A stretch of DNA of 64,000 bases from Hyaloraphidium curvatum (lineage: Eukaryota; Monoblepharomycota; Hyaloraphidiomycetes; Hyaloraphidiales; Hyaloraphidiaceae): contig JAIVFI010000024.1 of the NCBI GenBank assembly GCA_025558095.1, positions 186,001 through 250,000 on the forward strand. Reading direction: 5' to 3'. Below the pieces are notes generated by a model. It was given only the letters and a program-made list of their open reading frames with translations, was not told the DNA's origin and did no database searches. Position 1 is the first letter of the stretch. Every line of letters begins with the position of its first letter. Positions 52,608 to 63,909 of this stretch are shown piece by piece. A program made the translations under genes and the position numbers.

Positions 52608-55014
52608 ATGGAGGCCGGCGCCGCCAACGACGAAGACGCTCACATGGAGGACGCCGGCGTGGACAACCCGCGCGCGCCGGACCCGGGCTCCGTGCAGCCC
52701 GCCGACGGCAGCGACGCGCCAAAGGGCACCGCGCCCGCGGACGGCGACGACGAAGTGCCGCCGCCGCCGCCCGGCCCGCCGCCGCCCCTGAAGCCGCCGC
52801 AGTGGAAGGAGCACAAGACGCCCGAGGGCGTGCCGTACTGGTACAACACGGCCACGAAGGAGAGCGTGTGGGAGAAGCCGGCGGGCATGGACGTCCCTCC
52901 GCCTCCCCCGGGGCCGCCGCCAGGCCCGCCACCGGGGAGGCCGCCGAAGCACGGGAAAGGCGGGAAGCGGGATCGCGACCGAAAGCCGAAGGAACGCGTC
53001 GTGGGGTGGTGGGTTGGCGCGTACTCTCCTCCGAGAAAGGCAGTCGAAGCTGACAGCTCGGAAACCAGCAAGCGAATACCTTCGACTCCTTTTGCCGTGG
53101 TCATCACTCAGCCGTCGTCGTTCGAGTTCTTTTACAACGTGGAGACCAAGGAGTCGACCTGGGATGTGCCGGACGAGATCCGGGAAAAGCTGGGAGCTTT
53201 AATCGAGGAAGGCAAGCGCAGGATCGCCGAGGAGGAGGAGAACGAGCGCAAGAGGCAACGGGAGCGCGAAGAGGCGGAAAAGGCCGCGGAAGAGGAGGCC
53301 CGTAAGCGGCGCAAGGTCGAGTCCGAGGACGAGTCCTCGGAGGACGAGTCCTCGGAGGACGACGAGGTTGCCGCGCGGATCCGGGCGCTGCGCGGGGAAC
53401 CGGCCAAGGAAACGACCCCGGAAGCCGAGCGAAAGGAGAAGGACGGCGACGAAAAGGCCAAGAAGAAGGAGAAGGAGAAGCCGCCGCCGGACCCTCCCGA
53501 GGTGGTCGCCGCGCGGATCGAGGCCTACAAGCATCTGCTTTCCGAGCAGAAGCTCTCGGCCTTTTCCCTCTGGGAGGCTGTCGAGGCCTCCATCTCCGGC
53601 GACACACGCTACGCGGACCTGCCCGCGCCGGAGCGCCGCCGCCTGTTCGACGAGCACTGCGCGCAGCTCGCCCAGAGTAAGGCCGCCGCCAAGGAGGCCG
53701 CGGAGCCGGCGCCGCAGGCCGCCTTCCGCGCTTTCGTCGCCGAGCATGCCGGGCACCGGACCACGTTCGCCGAGTTTGTGCGGAAGCACGCGCGCGACAG
53801 GGACTTTCTTGCGCTCAAGGATCCGCGGCAGCGGGAGCGGGTGTTCGAGGAGGTGGTGGCGGACAAGAAGGAGCGCCACGAGGCCAACGTGCGGGAGTCC
53901 AGGCCCGGTTTCATGGAGCTGCTGAAGGAGACCAAGATCGGAGAACGGGAGGATTGGAAGGACGTGGGTTGAAGGCGTGGTCTGCCTCGCCAGCCGAACT
54001 TGTTGACCCCGGTTTCATCTGCAGGTCAAGAAGCGGATCGATAGGGATCCGCGCTACCGCGCCGTGTACTCGAGCACGGACAAGGAGGTCTGGTTCAAGG
54101 AGCACGTGGCCGCGCTCAAGGAGCAGCGCGCAAAGGAGGACTCAGAGAAGAACAAGGCGGACCGTAAATCCCGGGAGGAAGCCGCGCTGGCCGCCCGCGA
54201 GGCCGAGGCGGCGCGCAAACGGAAGGAGCTCGAGTACTCGCAGCGCCGCGCCGTCGGGGGATACCGCCGCGAGGAGGCGGAGCGGGAGCTGGCGGCGCTG
54301 CTGGTGGACCTGGTCCGGTCGCACGACGCGCGGTTCGTGGACATGCTGCCTCGCCTGCAGCGGGACGCGCGGTGGCGCCAGATCGCGGGCTCGCTGGACG
54401 AGCAGAAGATCGAGATGATCTACTCGGACCACCTGGACACGGTTTGGAAGAAGAGGCTCAGGGCGTTCCACGATCTTTTGAACTCGCTGGTCGGGCGGGG
54501 GACCCAGTTCGACGACGTATGGCCGTCGCTGAAGGGGGACCCGGTCGTTGCCCGCCTGGAAAAGACCGAGCCGGAAATCCGGACGCTTTTCCAGGAGTAC
54601 ATGGGCTCGCAGTCCCGCAAGGCGGAGCAGGACTTCATGGACGAGCTGCGGGAGAGCACGTTCCTGCAGTTCCACGTGCGCAATGCGGTCCAGGCCGTCG
54701 AGGCCGAGGTCAACGAGGAGCTGGAGAAGCGCGGGTCCAAGGCCGAGTCGACGGCCGGCGTCGCGGTGGACGACGGAAAGGTCTGGGAGCACATCGATCT
54801 GGACGAGGTGCACGCGGTGCTCAAGGAGGACAAGGCCTACCGCGGCGTGGAAAAGGCGGAGCGGGATCGGATGGTCCTTGCGTTCATCCGGAGGATGATC
54901 GCCGAGGTCAAGGCCGAAGCCGGCGGCACGCGGGACCTCCTGTTGGCGAAGCTTGCGGGAGGCAAGGTCGGAGGGGACGACGATGAGGCGCCGAAGCCGC
55001 CTATCAGGCGGTGA
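52608..55014 (+). CDS. TCERG1: Transcription elongation/splicing regulator TCERG1 (CA150)
   Basis: Links RNA polymerase II elongation and splicing. Exons 52608-53963 and 54025-55014; 781 residues, ~757 if a probable 72-75-nt intron (about 52998-53072, with a GCTGAC branch site) is removed. WW1 is WKEHKTPEGVPYWYNTATKE followed by VWEKP; the second WW-like domain, STPFAVVITQPSSFEFFYNV then STWDVP, matches the atypical TCERG1 WW more than PRP40. Pro-rich runs flank WW1. After a highly charged Glu/Lys coiled region come up to six FF domains. PRP40 is the main alternative; it has two standard WW domains close together. Confidence 0.82.
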
Positions 55015-55101
55015 ATAGAAACGGGTGCGTCGCAGCCCAGTTCACCTCGTCGGCCCCATCCGACCTCAACCACACATGCAAAGTGCGTCAGTGATTGTGC
55101 G

Positions 55102-55133
55102 GATACGTGATGACCAACTACACCATTCGGACG
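55102..55133 (-). pseudogene. tRNA-Val(CAC) 5'-half fragment (positions 1-31)
   Basis: GTCCGAA through the D arm to TATCC, identical to the start of the intact tRNA at 63825, ending exactly at the last base of the 5' anticodon strand. Anticodon, T arm and 3' strand are absent. Confidence 0.85.
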
Positions 55134-55893
55134 GGTCGTTGCCGTCTGAAGCTGCGGCGGACCCTCCGACCACTCGCCATCCTTGCGCCGGGCCCCCGGC
55201 GTGGTCCGACGGCCCACCCGCACCCGCTCCCCTCGGCGGCCCGGATAACTCTGACAGCTGGCCCTAGAGCTGAACATCCTTGGCAATTCATGGATCAATT
55301 GTTATCGGACATTTTGTCTGACCGGCTTGGGATCAGGGCGGCAAAAGCTGGCCGGCCACGCCAGGATCGGGACTCGCTGGGCAACGGGCTGGGCATTACG
55401 TTCCGTAATCCGGTGATACCAACAGGCTACCACGGCATCTGTGCCCTCGATTTGGTTCTCTCGTCTGCATTCCCGCGGGTCGGGGGCCTCTTTCGCCGCT
55501 TGGCCAACACGGCCCGGCATGGGGATGCACCTCTCCGGCTCCGGCCTCACGCATCCATGGCGCCATTGCCGCCCTAGCGCAAGCGAGCACAACCTCGATC
55601 GATGTGCAGGATGTCGGGCGAATCTGTTTGGGATCCCAGCGGTGCGGTGGGCGATGCGGCGGCAAGGGGATCAGCGCCGAACAGCGGATGCTCGCGCACG
55701 GTGGACCATCGGGGAGGCCTGGACCCCAAAGCAGCTTCAAATGCATCTTAAAACAGGAAAATGGGCATGAATTGGTGTTTAGCGGTCTTGGCCTTCGAGG
55801 TCGAAGGGCGCACGTGTATGGTCGAGATCGCCGAGGCCAATCCCGCCCAGGTCACACAGAGCAGGCCTGTTCGCCCATCCATCAGTCCTCGAC
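55102..55893. repeat. Inverted repeat copy R1 (tRNA-Val(CAC) 5' fragment plus its upstream flank)
   Basis: Reverse-complement match to 63070-63856. The core 55128-55745 is nearly identical, with only scattered single differences; similarity continues more weakly to ~55890 (CCAATCCCGCCCAGGTCAC is shared). No gene, terminal repeat or transposase is visible inside. Confidence 0.9.
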
Positions 55894-56155
55894 GTAGCTT
55901 TACAGCTTTTGCGCGACGCAATCAAGCCATGGCGCTCTGGTCTCGAAGATCTCACGTCTGCTGGAGTGAGGTGTGGGCTGCTCCTCCATCTTCCGACCTC
56001 CCCTGCTCCTGGGAGTTTGCGGATCTCCCCCCAGTCGACGCCGGCGTAACGGCGTGGCACCGTCTGCTGTTGGGGCGGACTGTTTCAGCCCGCGCAGACC
56101 GGTTGGCGCACTGCACGACCTCCCAAACACCCAACTTCACGTCTGCTGCTTGATA

Positions 56156-57963
56156 ATGCCGCCGACGACCAACCTTCGCTACGTTTCGGCGGGCGATTCC
56201 TCCGTGGCATCCGCAAAATGCCGCGTCATTCTCGCCGAAAGGTCGCTCCTTGACGCGTCCTCGGCCGACATAGTCGCGTCGGCCGCCGGCACCCTCCCGG
56301 GGTCCGCAGAGCCTTTCCTCGACGGATCTGTCGACAGCCTCACGCTGTTCGGACCCGGAAAGAAGGGAGAGCGCGCGCAGGTCACCCTCGCGGCGTTTTC
56401 GGCGGAACGAAGCCGGCACTTGGGCGTCGTTCGCGGGGACGCGATCACGGATGCGGTCTCCAGGCTCGTTCCCAAGGCGGGAGACGCGTCAGTTACGGCA
56501 AGTTTCTCCCAGCGTCTCTTTCCACCTCAGCTGACGCTCATCGGTCACCCGGCGTTCCGCTTTCCTCTGACGTTCCGCGTTTTTGACCTGCGGCATTCCG
56601 CGGACGTTCCGCGTTCTTGTGACCTTGCCCGATCCTCAGCTCATTCTGGAGTCGGAGTCCCAGGCTTTTGCCGCCGGAATTGCCGTTGCCCGCGGCCTGC
56701 CGCAGTTCTCCCGAAAGACTACTTCAGCGGCCCCGGACCGGACCGTGACGGTCAACATCGTGACCCGCGATGGCAAGGCCGCCGACCTGGGCAGGATCGA
56801 GCGCGTTGCAAACGCGATCCGCTTTTGCGCGCGTCTGGTTGACACTCCTGCCGGCGATCTCCACACGGAGGCGTACCAGGCCGAAGTGGAGGCCGTGGCC
56901 GCCGAGCTGGCACCGAAGGGCGTCACTCTGACCATCATCAAGGGGGAAGAGCTCGAAAAGCAGGGCTACGGTGGCCTCTGGAATGTCGGAAAGGCGTCGG
57001 AACATCCTCCCGTCTTTTGCGTCCTCAAGTACACCCCCGCGGGAGCTACGAAGACAACGGCCTTCGTCGGCAAGGGAGTGGTCTTCGACACGGGCGGGCT
57101 TGACATCAAGACGAAAGAGTATATGGGAGGGATGAAGGATGACATGGGAGGCTCTGGAGCGTGCCTGGCCGCCTTTGCCGCCCTCGTTCGTGGATCGTAT
57201 TCCCAGAACCTCGCCTGCGTGATGGCGATCGTCGAGAACTCGGTGGACAGCAAGTCGTACCGACCGGACGACATCATCAAGCTCAAGAGCGGGCTCACGG
57301 TTGAGATCAACAACACGGATGGCAAGTTCGGGGTCGAACTCCAGCGACGGCGCTTTTGCTGATTCTGGTTCGACAGCCGAGGGGCGGCTCATTTTGGGCG
57401 ACGCTGTTGCTTTTGCTTCCGGGGAACTGGAACCCAAGCCGGACTACATCCTTGACTTGGCCACTCTGACAGGTACGCGGTCAAGATTTCATTTCGGCTA
57501 CACTGCCCCTAACGTGTTACCCCGCCAGGTGCTCAGAGTTATGCTACCGGCTTGAAGCACGCTGGTCTGCTGACCAAGGACGAGGAACTCGAGAGCCAGG
57601 TCGTCGCCTGCGGCAAGCGGAGTGGCGATCTCGTCTTCCCTCTGATCTACTGTCCCGAGCTCCTCGGAATCGACCGGCAGTTTGGCTCGGAGATTGCAGG
57701 TTCGCATCGGGCGGCGAAGACGTCGATGGCTCTCTCACTTGTTCGCGACAGACATGAAGAACAGCGTGAAGGACCGCGGAAATGCGGCGTCGAGTTGTGC
57801 CGGCCACTTCATCGAGGCTCACTTCTCTAAGGACTGGAAGGGGAAATGGGGCCACCTGGACATCGCAGCACCGGCCTCCCTCACGGGGCACAGCGGCGAT
57901 CGGGCAAGCGGGTATGGCGTGGCGCTGTTGGTCGAGTTCGCGGAATCTGTGGCCAAGGCTTGA
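56156..57963 (+). CDS. M17 leucyl aminopeptidase
   Basis: Two-metal cytosolic exopeptidase, 498 residues from exons 56156-56491, 56640-57321, 57377-57472, 57529-57699 and 57752-57963. The active site is complete: FVGKGVVFDTGGLDIK (Lys and Asp ligands), KDDMGGSG, and NTDAEGRLILGDA, which is formed by joining exon 2 (NTD) to exon 3. That junction uses a GC donor (GATG|GCAAGT). LDLATLTG and HLDIAAPA follow. The first intron (148 nt) and the ~110-residue N-terminal domain are the least certain parts. It lies downstream of repeat R1. Confidence 0.88.
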
Positions 57964-58024
57964 TCACAAATCGCGATTTTCTACCTCTGAGGTGCAAGAT
58001 CTGTACATCTACAGTTGAAGAAGC

Positions 58025-60347
58025 TCAAGCCCTGAGATGCCTCTTGCCCACAGCCCATCCCCTTCGCATCCGAGGCCACCATTCCTCCGGAACCCTTTCC
58101 ACGAGGCCGTCCCATCCCATCACCATCCCCTCCCTCAGCTCGACCACTCTCCTGCGCTCAAAGCCTGAGAGCCGGCAGGGGGCCTGGTCTGCGAATCCGT
58201 CGCGGCCGTAGGCGGCGGAAATCCAGAAGCCGACCGCTCCTATGAGTTCGGGGGTGTACAAGGAGGGGAACCTGGAAATGGAGAGGAGGAAGGCACGATA
58301 CCCATCCAAAGCGTCGCTTCCTTTGTCCGATGAGCTGGTCAGAAGACGTGATCAGCAACCTCGATCGCGTGTACCATCCGCGACGCTTACCAGTCCCTCG
58401 CAATCACCCTTCTCCACATGGCGCTGCTCGGCTCGCCCTCCGCCCCGCCGGCATAGTCCTGCAGAAGCATCCACATGTTCAAGAGCACGTCGCCTAGCCC
58501 CGTCGCATGCAGCTGCGGCACGAAAAAGTCCTGGAGCAGCACACCGTCGAGCTCGAGAAGGCGCCACGTTTCGATGCCGGACCTGGTGGAGAGACCGGCG
58601 ACCGCACTCGCCGACGGAGCGTGGTGCAGCATGGCCCGCTCGCCATCGGGCAGTGCGGCGTCTCGGAGCAGACGCTCGACGTAGTTGCGAGCCGCGATCT
58701 CGACGTTGGTGGGAATCTCCCACCGCGCCAAGGCCGCCGCCAGCGCCGAAGGACTGGCGGCCGGTGAAATCTGCTCGTAGATGGCCGCAACCCTCCTGGT
58801 GGCGGAGTCGAGCTCGGGCCTGAGCGTACGATCGGCGGCTGCCTGGAGTCGGGGCGAGACGGCTCGCGCCTCGTCGATCTGCGGCCCAGATTTACCAAGC
58901 CCGCCGTCCACGCACATCTCGTCATCGCTCAACCCCACGATCCAGTCCCGCACCACTTCGAGCTCCTCCCTGGTGAACACGCCAAACATCTTGCCTCCGT
59001 ACGCGCAAAGCTCCGAGAGCAGCGGACTTCCGTCCGGGTCGCCGGCCCGCACCCATCGCGATCTCGCCAAAGCATCGAGCGCGGCCGCGAAGGACTCATC
59101 CCGGTCGGAGTGCGGCGGAGCAAGGAGCTTGCGGATCGAACGACCGTGCATCTTGGCTTCCGGCCGGTGCATGTTGGCGCCGTGCAAGGACTTGCCGCGG
59201 AGGATACGGAGCATGCGCCTCCGAGCCAGATCGTGCCGATCGCGGGAGGCAGCGAGCAGATCTGGAGGCGCCGAAAGCTGTCGTGGGCCGACGGAGAGGG
59301 ACAGGTCGCGGATGCGGGCCAAGTCGGCCTTGGCGGGATCGATCGAGTTGACGTAGTAGCCGTCGACGATGCGCTGCCAATGAACCTTCATCCTGCAATT
59401 GCGAAAAGTGAGGACATGATCAATGAGCGAGCCATGCCGAAACCCACTCTTCCTCGCCTCGCGTCGTGCGGATGTGTTCGAGGTACTGGAAGGCGCACCG
59501 GGCTGCGAGATGAGCGTGGCCGGTCGAGTGGTTGTCTATCGAAACGTGGAGGAGGAAGTAGTACGGGTCGATTCCCAAGCTTTCGAGCTCGTTGGCCGAG
59601 ATCATGAGGTGGAGCGGCAGCTGTTCGTAGCCCCAGTTGTAGCCAATGATTTCGGGGAGGCGCGACTCGGGGAACAGGGAAACACAGAGCTGCACGAGCC
59701 CGCAATCGAACGCCGAATCAAGAAGACATGTCTGATCGACGAAAGCGCGGCTCTGGATCGGGGGCATGTGAAGCCTGAGGCGATCGCGTCAAATCCGAGT
59801 CGAAACAAATGCGGCCACAGAACCCTCACCCCACGCTCCCCAACGTCTCTCGGAAGGACGTGATGTGGTTCTGCTTGATCTGCCCCTCACCGAGCTCGTC
59901 GACAAAGACTCGGAACAGCATGGCGTGGAACCTGCGCAGCTCCTCGGGGACGGACACCTTGTGCGCGTGCTGCAGCCAGCTCCCGTCGACGAGCTTGGTC
60001 GGCGCGATGTTTGCGAGCCAGATCCGGGCGTATTCGAAGCTCGGCAGCATCTCGTTGCGCCGCTCCAGGGGTTGCCCAGCCGTCTCCGCGTCCCGCCACC
60101 TCGCAACGTAATTGTCGTAGCGCCGCACGGTGTCGGCGTACTCGCCGTCCAACAGCCTGCGCACGGCGTCTTCGTCGTAGCGGTGGTAGAAGGAGGCCAA
60201 CGACGGCGAGTTGACGCCGAGATCTCTGGCGACAAGGCTGCGCGCCGCCGCGAGCCGCGAGTCGAGGAACACCGCGGCCTCTTCCTTGGCGCGCGGGTCG
60301 CGTTCCGCGTTGAGCAGGCGGTGGTAGAGCTCCCGTGGCTGCGACAT
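58025..60347 (-). CDS. Iron-containing redox enzyme (haem-oxygenase-like fold)
   Basis: 718 residues from exons 60347-59830, 59774-59448, 59392-58391 and 58334-58025, introns 55-56 nt. The family core is clear: WLANIAPTKLVDGSWLQH, then PEIIGYNWGYEQLPLHLMIS, ANELESLGIDPYYFLLHVSI and DNHSTGHAHLA, with the Glu/His/Asp residues expected to bind iron. PF14518-type proteins are common in bacteria and fungi, and some are diiron oxidases; the substrate is unknown. The C-terminal 300 residues (MLHHAPSASAVAGLS..., TPELIGAVGFW) are an unassigned second domain. Both ends are defined by in-frame splicing. Confidence 0.83.
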
Positions 60348-60562
60348 GTTGTTGCTGGATGTCGGTGGGGGTTCCGAGATCCGTTGTCGTCGGGCGACGT
60401 TTGCGTTCGCTGGCCTTTTGTTTGTCGCCCTGGCCACGTCAGCACCTCCCCAGCCCGCTCACGTCGGATCTCCGGATGGTGCTTGGTGCCGTAAGGAACA
60501 TGGATCGGCATTCTCAGGAAGCATTCAATAAAATAATCACCCCGTACAGTCGAGCCGACCAT

Positions 60563-62860
60563 CTAGTTGAGCTCCGCCCAGCACCCATCGCACACCCTGC
60601 CCTCCTTCCCAACCGTCGCGTCGGGTGCCAGGCTGAAAAGCGCCAGCTTTGCCGACCGCGACGCATGGTCGTGGCAAAAGAGGCCACCGCATTTGCGGCA
60701 ATGGTGGCGCCTATGAAAGGCGTTGAAGCTCGACCGACACGTGCCGCATCGGTCGCCGGGCTGGTCGGGAACCCAGTGGCCTCCGGCGCGGGCCATGGCC
60801 TTGTGGGGGTCTGTGAGAGCATGCAAGACAGTCAATCAGGTGAATGGTTGCCGCAGAGATCGAAGCAACGCACCGCGGAGATGACCAAGCGCCGCGGCGA
60901 GCCTGGCGTCCAGATCGGCTGCCAACTTGGCAGCACCGGCCTCCTTGTCCACCAGCTCCGCCTTCAGTTCGTCCACCTCCACCTCGAGGGCCGCAATCTG
61001 TTCCGCGTACTGCCCGCGGACGATCTCGAGCTCGGTCTCGAGCGCCTCCGCGGCCTGTAGGGCGGAAAGATCAGCAATAGGTCGCACCCAAAGTCGGAGC
61101 GCAGCAACTCACCAACTTGCCGCGTCGCCTCTCGTCCGCAGCCTTCTTCTCGGCGGCAGCAATGGCTGCTTCTGAGCGGGCCGCTTCCGCCTTCCACCGT
61201 CCGGCTTCTGCTTCGACCGCCGCGAGCCCGTCCGCACCATCGTTGTTCGCCGACGCAAGGATGCTCTCCGTCCTGGCAATTTCCTGCTCGAGCAGGGCAA
61301 CGCGAGCCAGCACTGCATCCCTTTCCTCGCGCAGGCCGGCGGCGTCCGCTTCGTTCCGCTGCATGGTCTCGCGCAGGCCAGGAACCTGGTCCGCCAGCTC
61401 CTGTGCGGTGCGCAGCCTGTCTTGCAAGGACGCAGCATCCCCGCGAAGCGCATCCAGCTGGCCGCGCAGCACCCCTGTCTCCGAGTCCCTTTCCGCCAGC
61501 AGAGCGCGCAGTTCATTCGCCTCGGCCCGCAGCCGGCCAATTTCTTCTTCGAAGCTGTCGAGCTTGGCTTGTGCGCCGGCCAGCATGGTCATCGCTTCCG
61601 CCGTGCCGTCGACGATCGCTGCCTCTCGGCCGGCGAGCCGCCTCTCCCCTTCCTCAAGCAGGTCTTGCCGCTCGCGCACCATCTCCTCCCGGAGCAGCAG
61701 CGCACGCTCGCTGGCCTCCATCCGCGCACTCGAACTGCTGACGAGCCGATCGAACTCGGCGGCCGCGGCCATGAGATCGTCCTGGCCTTTCGCCAGCTCC
61801 TCGTGTGCTTCGCGGATGTCGCGCTCGGCTCCCGCTTCGGCCTCCCTGCGGCGTGCCTCCGAGGCCTCCAGGGCGGCAGCCAGGCGAGCAGATTCTGCAC
61901 CGGCGGCGGCAAGGTCCGATTGCGACTTGCGCAGGGCAGACTTGGCAACGTCGAGGGCGGTGCGGGTCCTGGCGAGTTCCGCCCGGGCCGCCTCAGCGTC
62001 GCTCCGGGCATCGCGGGCCTCGCCCTCCCTCTCCGTGGCCATTGCTTCTGCGGCCCTCACCCGCTCCTCCACCTCGGTCCTTCGTGCCTCCAATTCGCCC
62101 AGCTTGGTCTCCAAAGCAGCTCCGCGCTCCCTCTCCGCCTCCAGGTCCCTCTCCACTGCCTCTGACCCGTCCCTCGCAATCGCGGCCTCCCTCTTCAGCA
62201 CCCCGTTTGCCCTCTCCGCAAGCTCGAGCCGCGAGGCGAGCTCCGCAACGCGCTGTTTGAGGGCAGCGCGCTCCGCGGTGCGCGACGCGAGGTCCGATTC
62301 GAGTGCGGCCATGCGGCTCTGGTCCGGGGCGGGGGAGGGGTCCGTGTTGTGGGGCACGGAGCGGCGGGCATGGCGGGCTTTTTCCTCGGCCCGGGCGAGC
62401 TTGGCCTGGAGGCTGCGGACCGCTGGAATGTCGACAGATCAGCCGGGTATCGGGCACGAAGCAGGACGACGCGCGCACCCTCTCGCGTGACGGTCTGCTG
62501 TTTCTCCATCCGCTGAGCGGTCTCCTCCAGCAGTCCACGAAGCCGCCTGTTCTCCTCAGCCACGCCCGCAACTTCTTCGGCAAGCCGAGCTTGCACGGAA
62601 GGCGCGGTGCGAATGGGGCGCACGGCCTCTGTGACCTCGACCTCCTCGAGCGCGTCCCCCGCTTCTTGTGACCCCTTTGCCGGGCCTGCCGGGACCACGG
62701 CTTCAATTTGGGCGCCCTTGAGCGAAAGTGCAGGCTCCTCGGCGAGCGGCGAAAGCGGCGTGGGCTCGTAGTCGCCGTCCAGCGTGGCGGTCGAATCCGC
62801 CCGCGTCTCGCCCAGCCCGCGCGGCGAGCCGGGCTGAGGGGCGGCCGCAAAGGCCTCCAT
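60563..62860 (-). CDS. Long coiled-coil protein with C-terminal FYVE finger (EEA1-like)
   Basis: 706 residues from exons 62860-62479, 62422-61113, 61054-60874 and 60810-60563. Residues ~130-600 form an uninterrupted coiled coil (REAVRSLQAKLARAEEKA, ALETKLGELEARRTEVEERV, many heptads). The C-terminus is a FYVE domain: WVPDQPGDRCGTC, then RRHHCRKCGGLFC and GRVCDGCW, with WxxD, RRHHCR and RVC motifs intact, so it should bind PI(3)P on endosomes. EEA1-like by layout; orthology is not shown. Introns of 56-63 nt keep frame. Confidence 0.87.
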
Positions 62861-63069
62861 TGGCAACGACGCGCGGAGACGAGGCCGCGGTGGCGGAGGA
62901 GAGTGTTGGAGCGCTGCGAATTCAAGGCCGGAAAATGGGCATGTGGTGCACGCGAACACGACGATCACACGCGTCCAGCTGCACGCGACGAAGGACTCTG
63001 CACGATGAGAAGCGAGTACCGCTTTTGCCAGGCTTTGCAAACTCCGATTGTGGCTGTTGCATCGCAGGA

Positions 63070-63856
63070 TGATGGATGGATGGACGGAGCCTGCTCTCCG
63101 TGACCTGGGCGGGATTGGCCCCGCCGATCTCACCCGCGCACTTTCGCCCCTCGGACTTCGAAGGAGAAGACTGGGCTGGCACCAATCCATGTCCATTCTC
63201 ATTTTCTAGGATGCATTTGAAGCTGCTTTTGGGTCAAGGCCTCCCCGATGGTCCACCGTGCGCGAGCATCCGCTGTTCGGCGCTGATCCCCATGCCGCCG
63301 CATCGCCCACCGCACCGCTGGGATCCCAAACAGATTCGCCCGACATCCTGCACATCGATCGAGGTTGTGCTCGCTTGCGCTAGGGCGGCAATGGCGCCAT
63401 GGATGCGTGAGGCCGGAGCCGGAGAGGTGCATTCCCATGCCGGGCCGGGTTAGCCGAGCGGCGAAGGAGGCCCCCGACCCGCGGGAATGCAGACGAGAGA
63501 ACCAAATCTAGGGCACAGATGCCGTGGTAGCCTGTTGGTATCACCGGATTACGGAACGTAATGCCCAGCCCGTTGCCCAGCGAGTCCCGATCCTGGCGTG
63601 GCCGGCCAGCTTTTGCCGCCCTGATCCCAAGCCGGTCAGACAAAATGTCCGATAACAATTGATCCATGAATTGCCAAGGATGTTCAGCTCTAGGGCCAGC
63701 TGTCAGAGTTATCCGGGCCGCCGAGGGGAGCGGGTGCGGGTGGGCCGTCGGACCACGCCGGGGGCCCGGCGCAAGGATGGCGAGTGGTCGGAGGGTCCGC
63801 CGCAGCTTCAGACGGCAACGACAGGTCCGAATGGTGTAGTTGGTCATCACGTATCC
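63070..63856. repeat. Inverted repeat copy R2, abutting tRNA-Val(CAC)
   Basis: Reverse complement of R1. Its right end lies inside the intact tRNA gene (to position 31), and its left end reaches 5' of the FYVE gene. R2 is the ancestral context because the tRNA is complete here. Confidence 0.88.
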
Positions 63857-63909
63857 TTCACAACTGGTGAAATCGGATAAGGTCCTGAGTTCGATCCTCA
63901 GTTTGGACA
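63825..63909 (+). tRNA. tRNA-Val (anticodon CAC) with 11-nt intron
   Basis: Acceptor GTCCGAA pairs with TTTGGAC (one G-U), discriminator A at 63909. Anticodon stem TATCC/GGATA; loop TTCACA...C with anticodon CAC at 63859-63861. The 11-nt intron (63863-63873) sits between positions 37 and 38. T arm CTGAG-TTCGATC-CTCAG. A box GGTGTAGTTGG and B box AGTTCGATCC are intact. A T-run pol III terminator follows about ten bases downstream. Confidence 0.93.

Noticed and set aside
52608-55014. Initial identification as PRP40
   Set aside because: The second WW-like domain has the TCERG1-type TPFAVVI...FFYN pattern, the domains are far apart, and up to six FF domains fit TCERG1 better.
55102-55893. R1/R2 as solo LTRs of a retrotransposon
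   Set aside because: They are inverted, not direct, lack TG...CA ends and a target duplication that I can see, and include part of a host tRNA gene.
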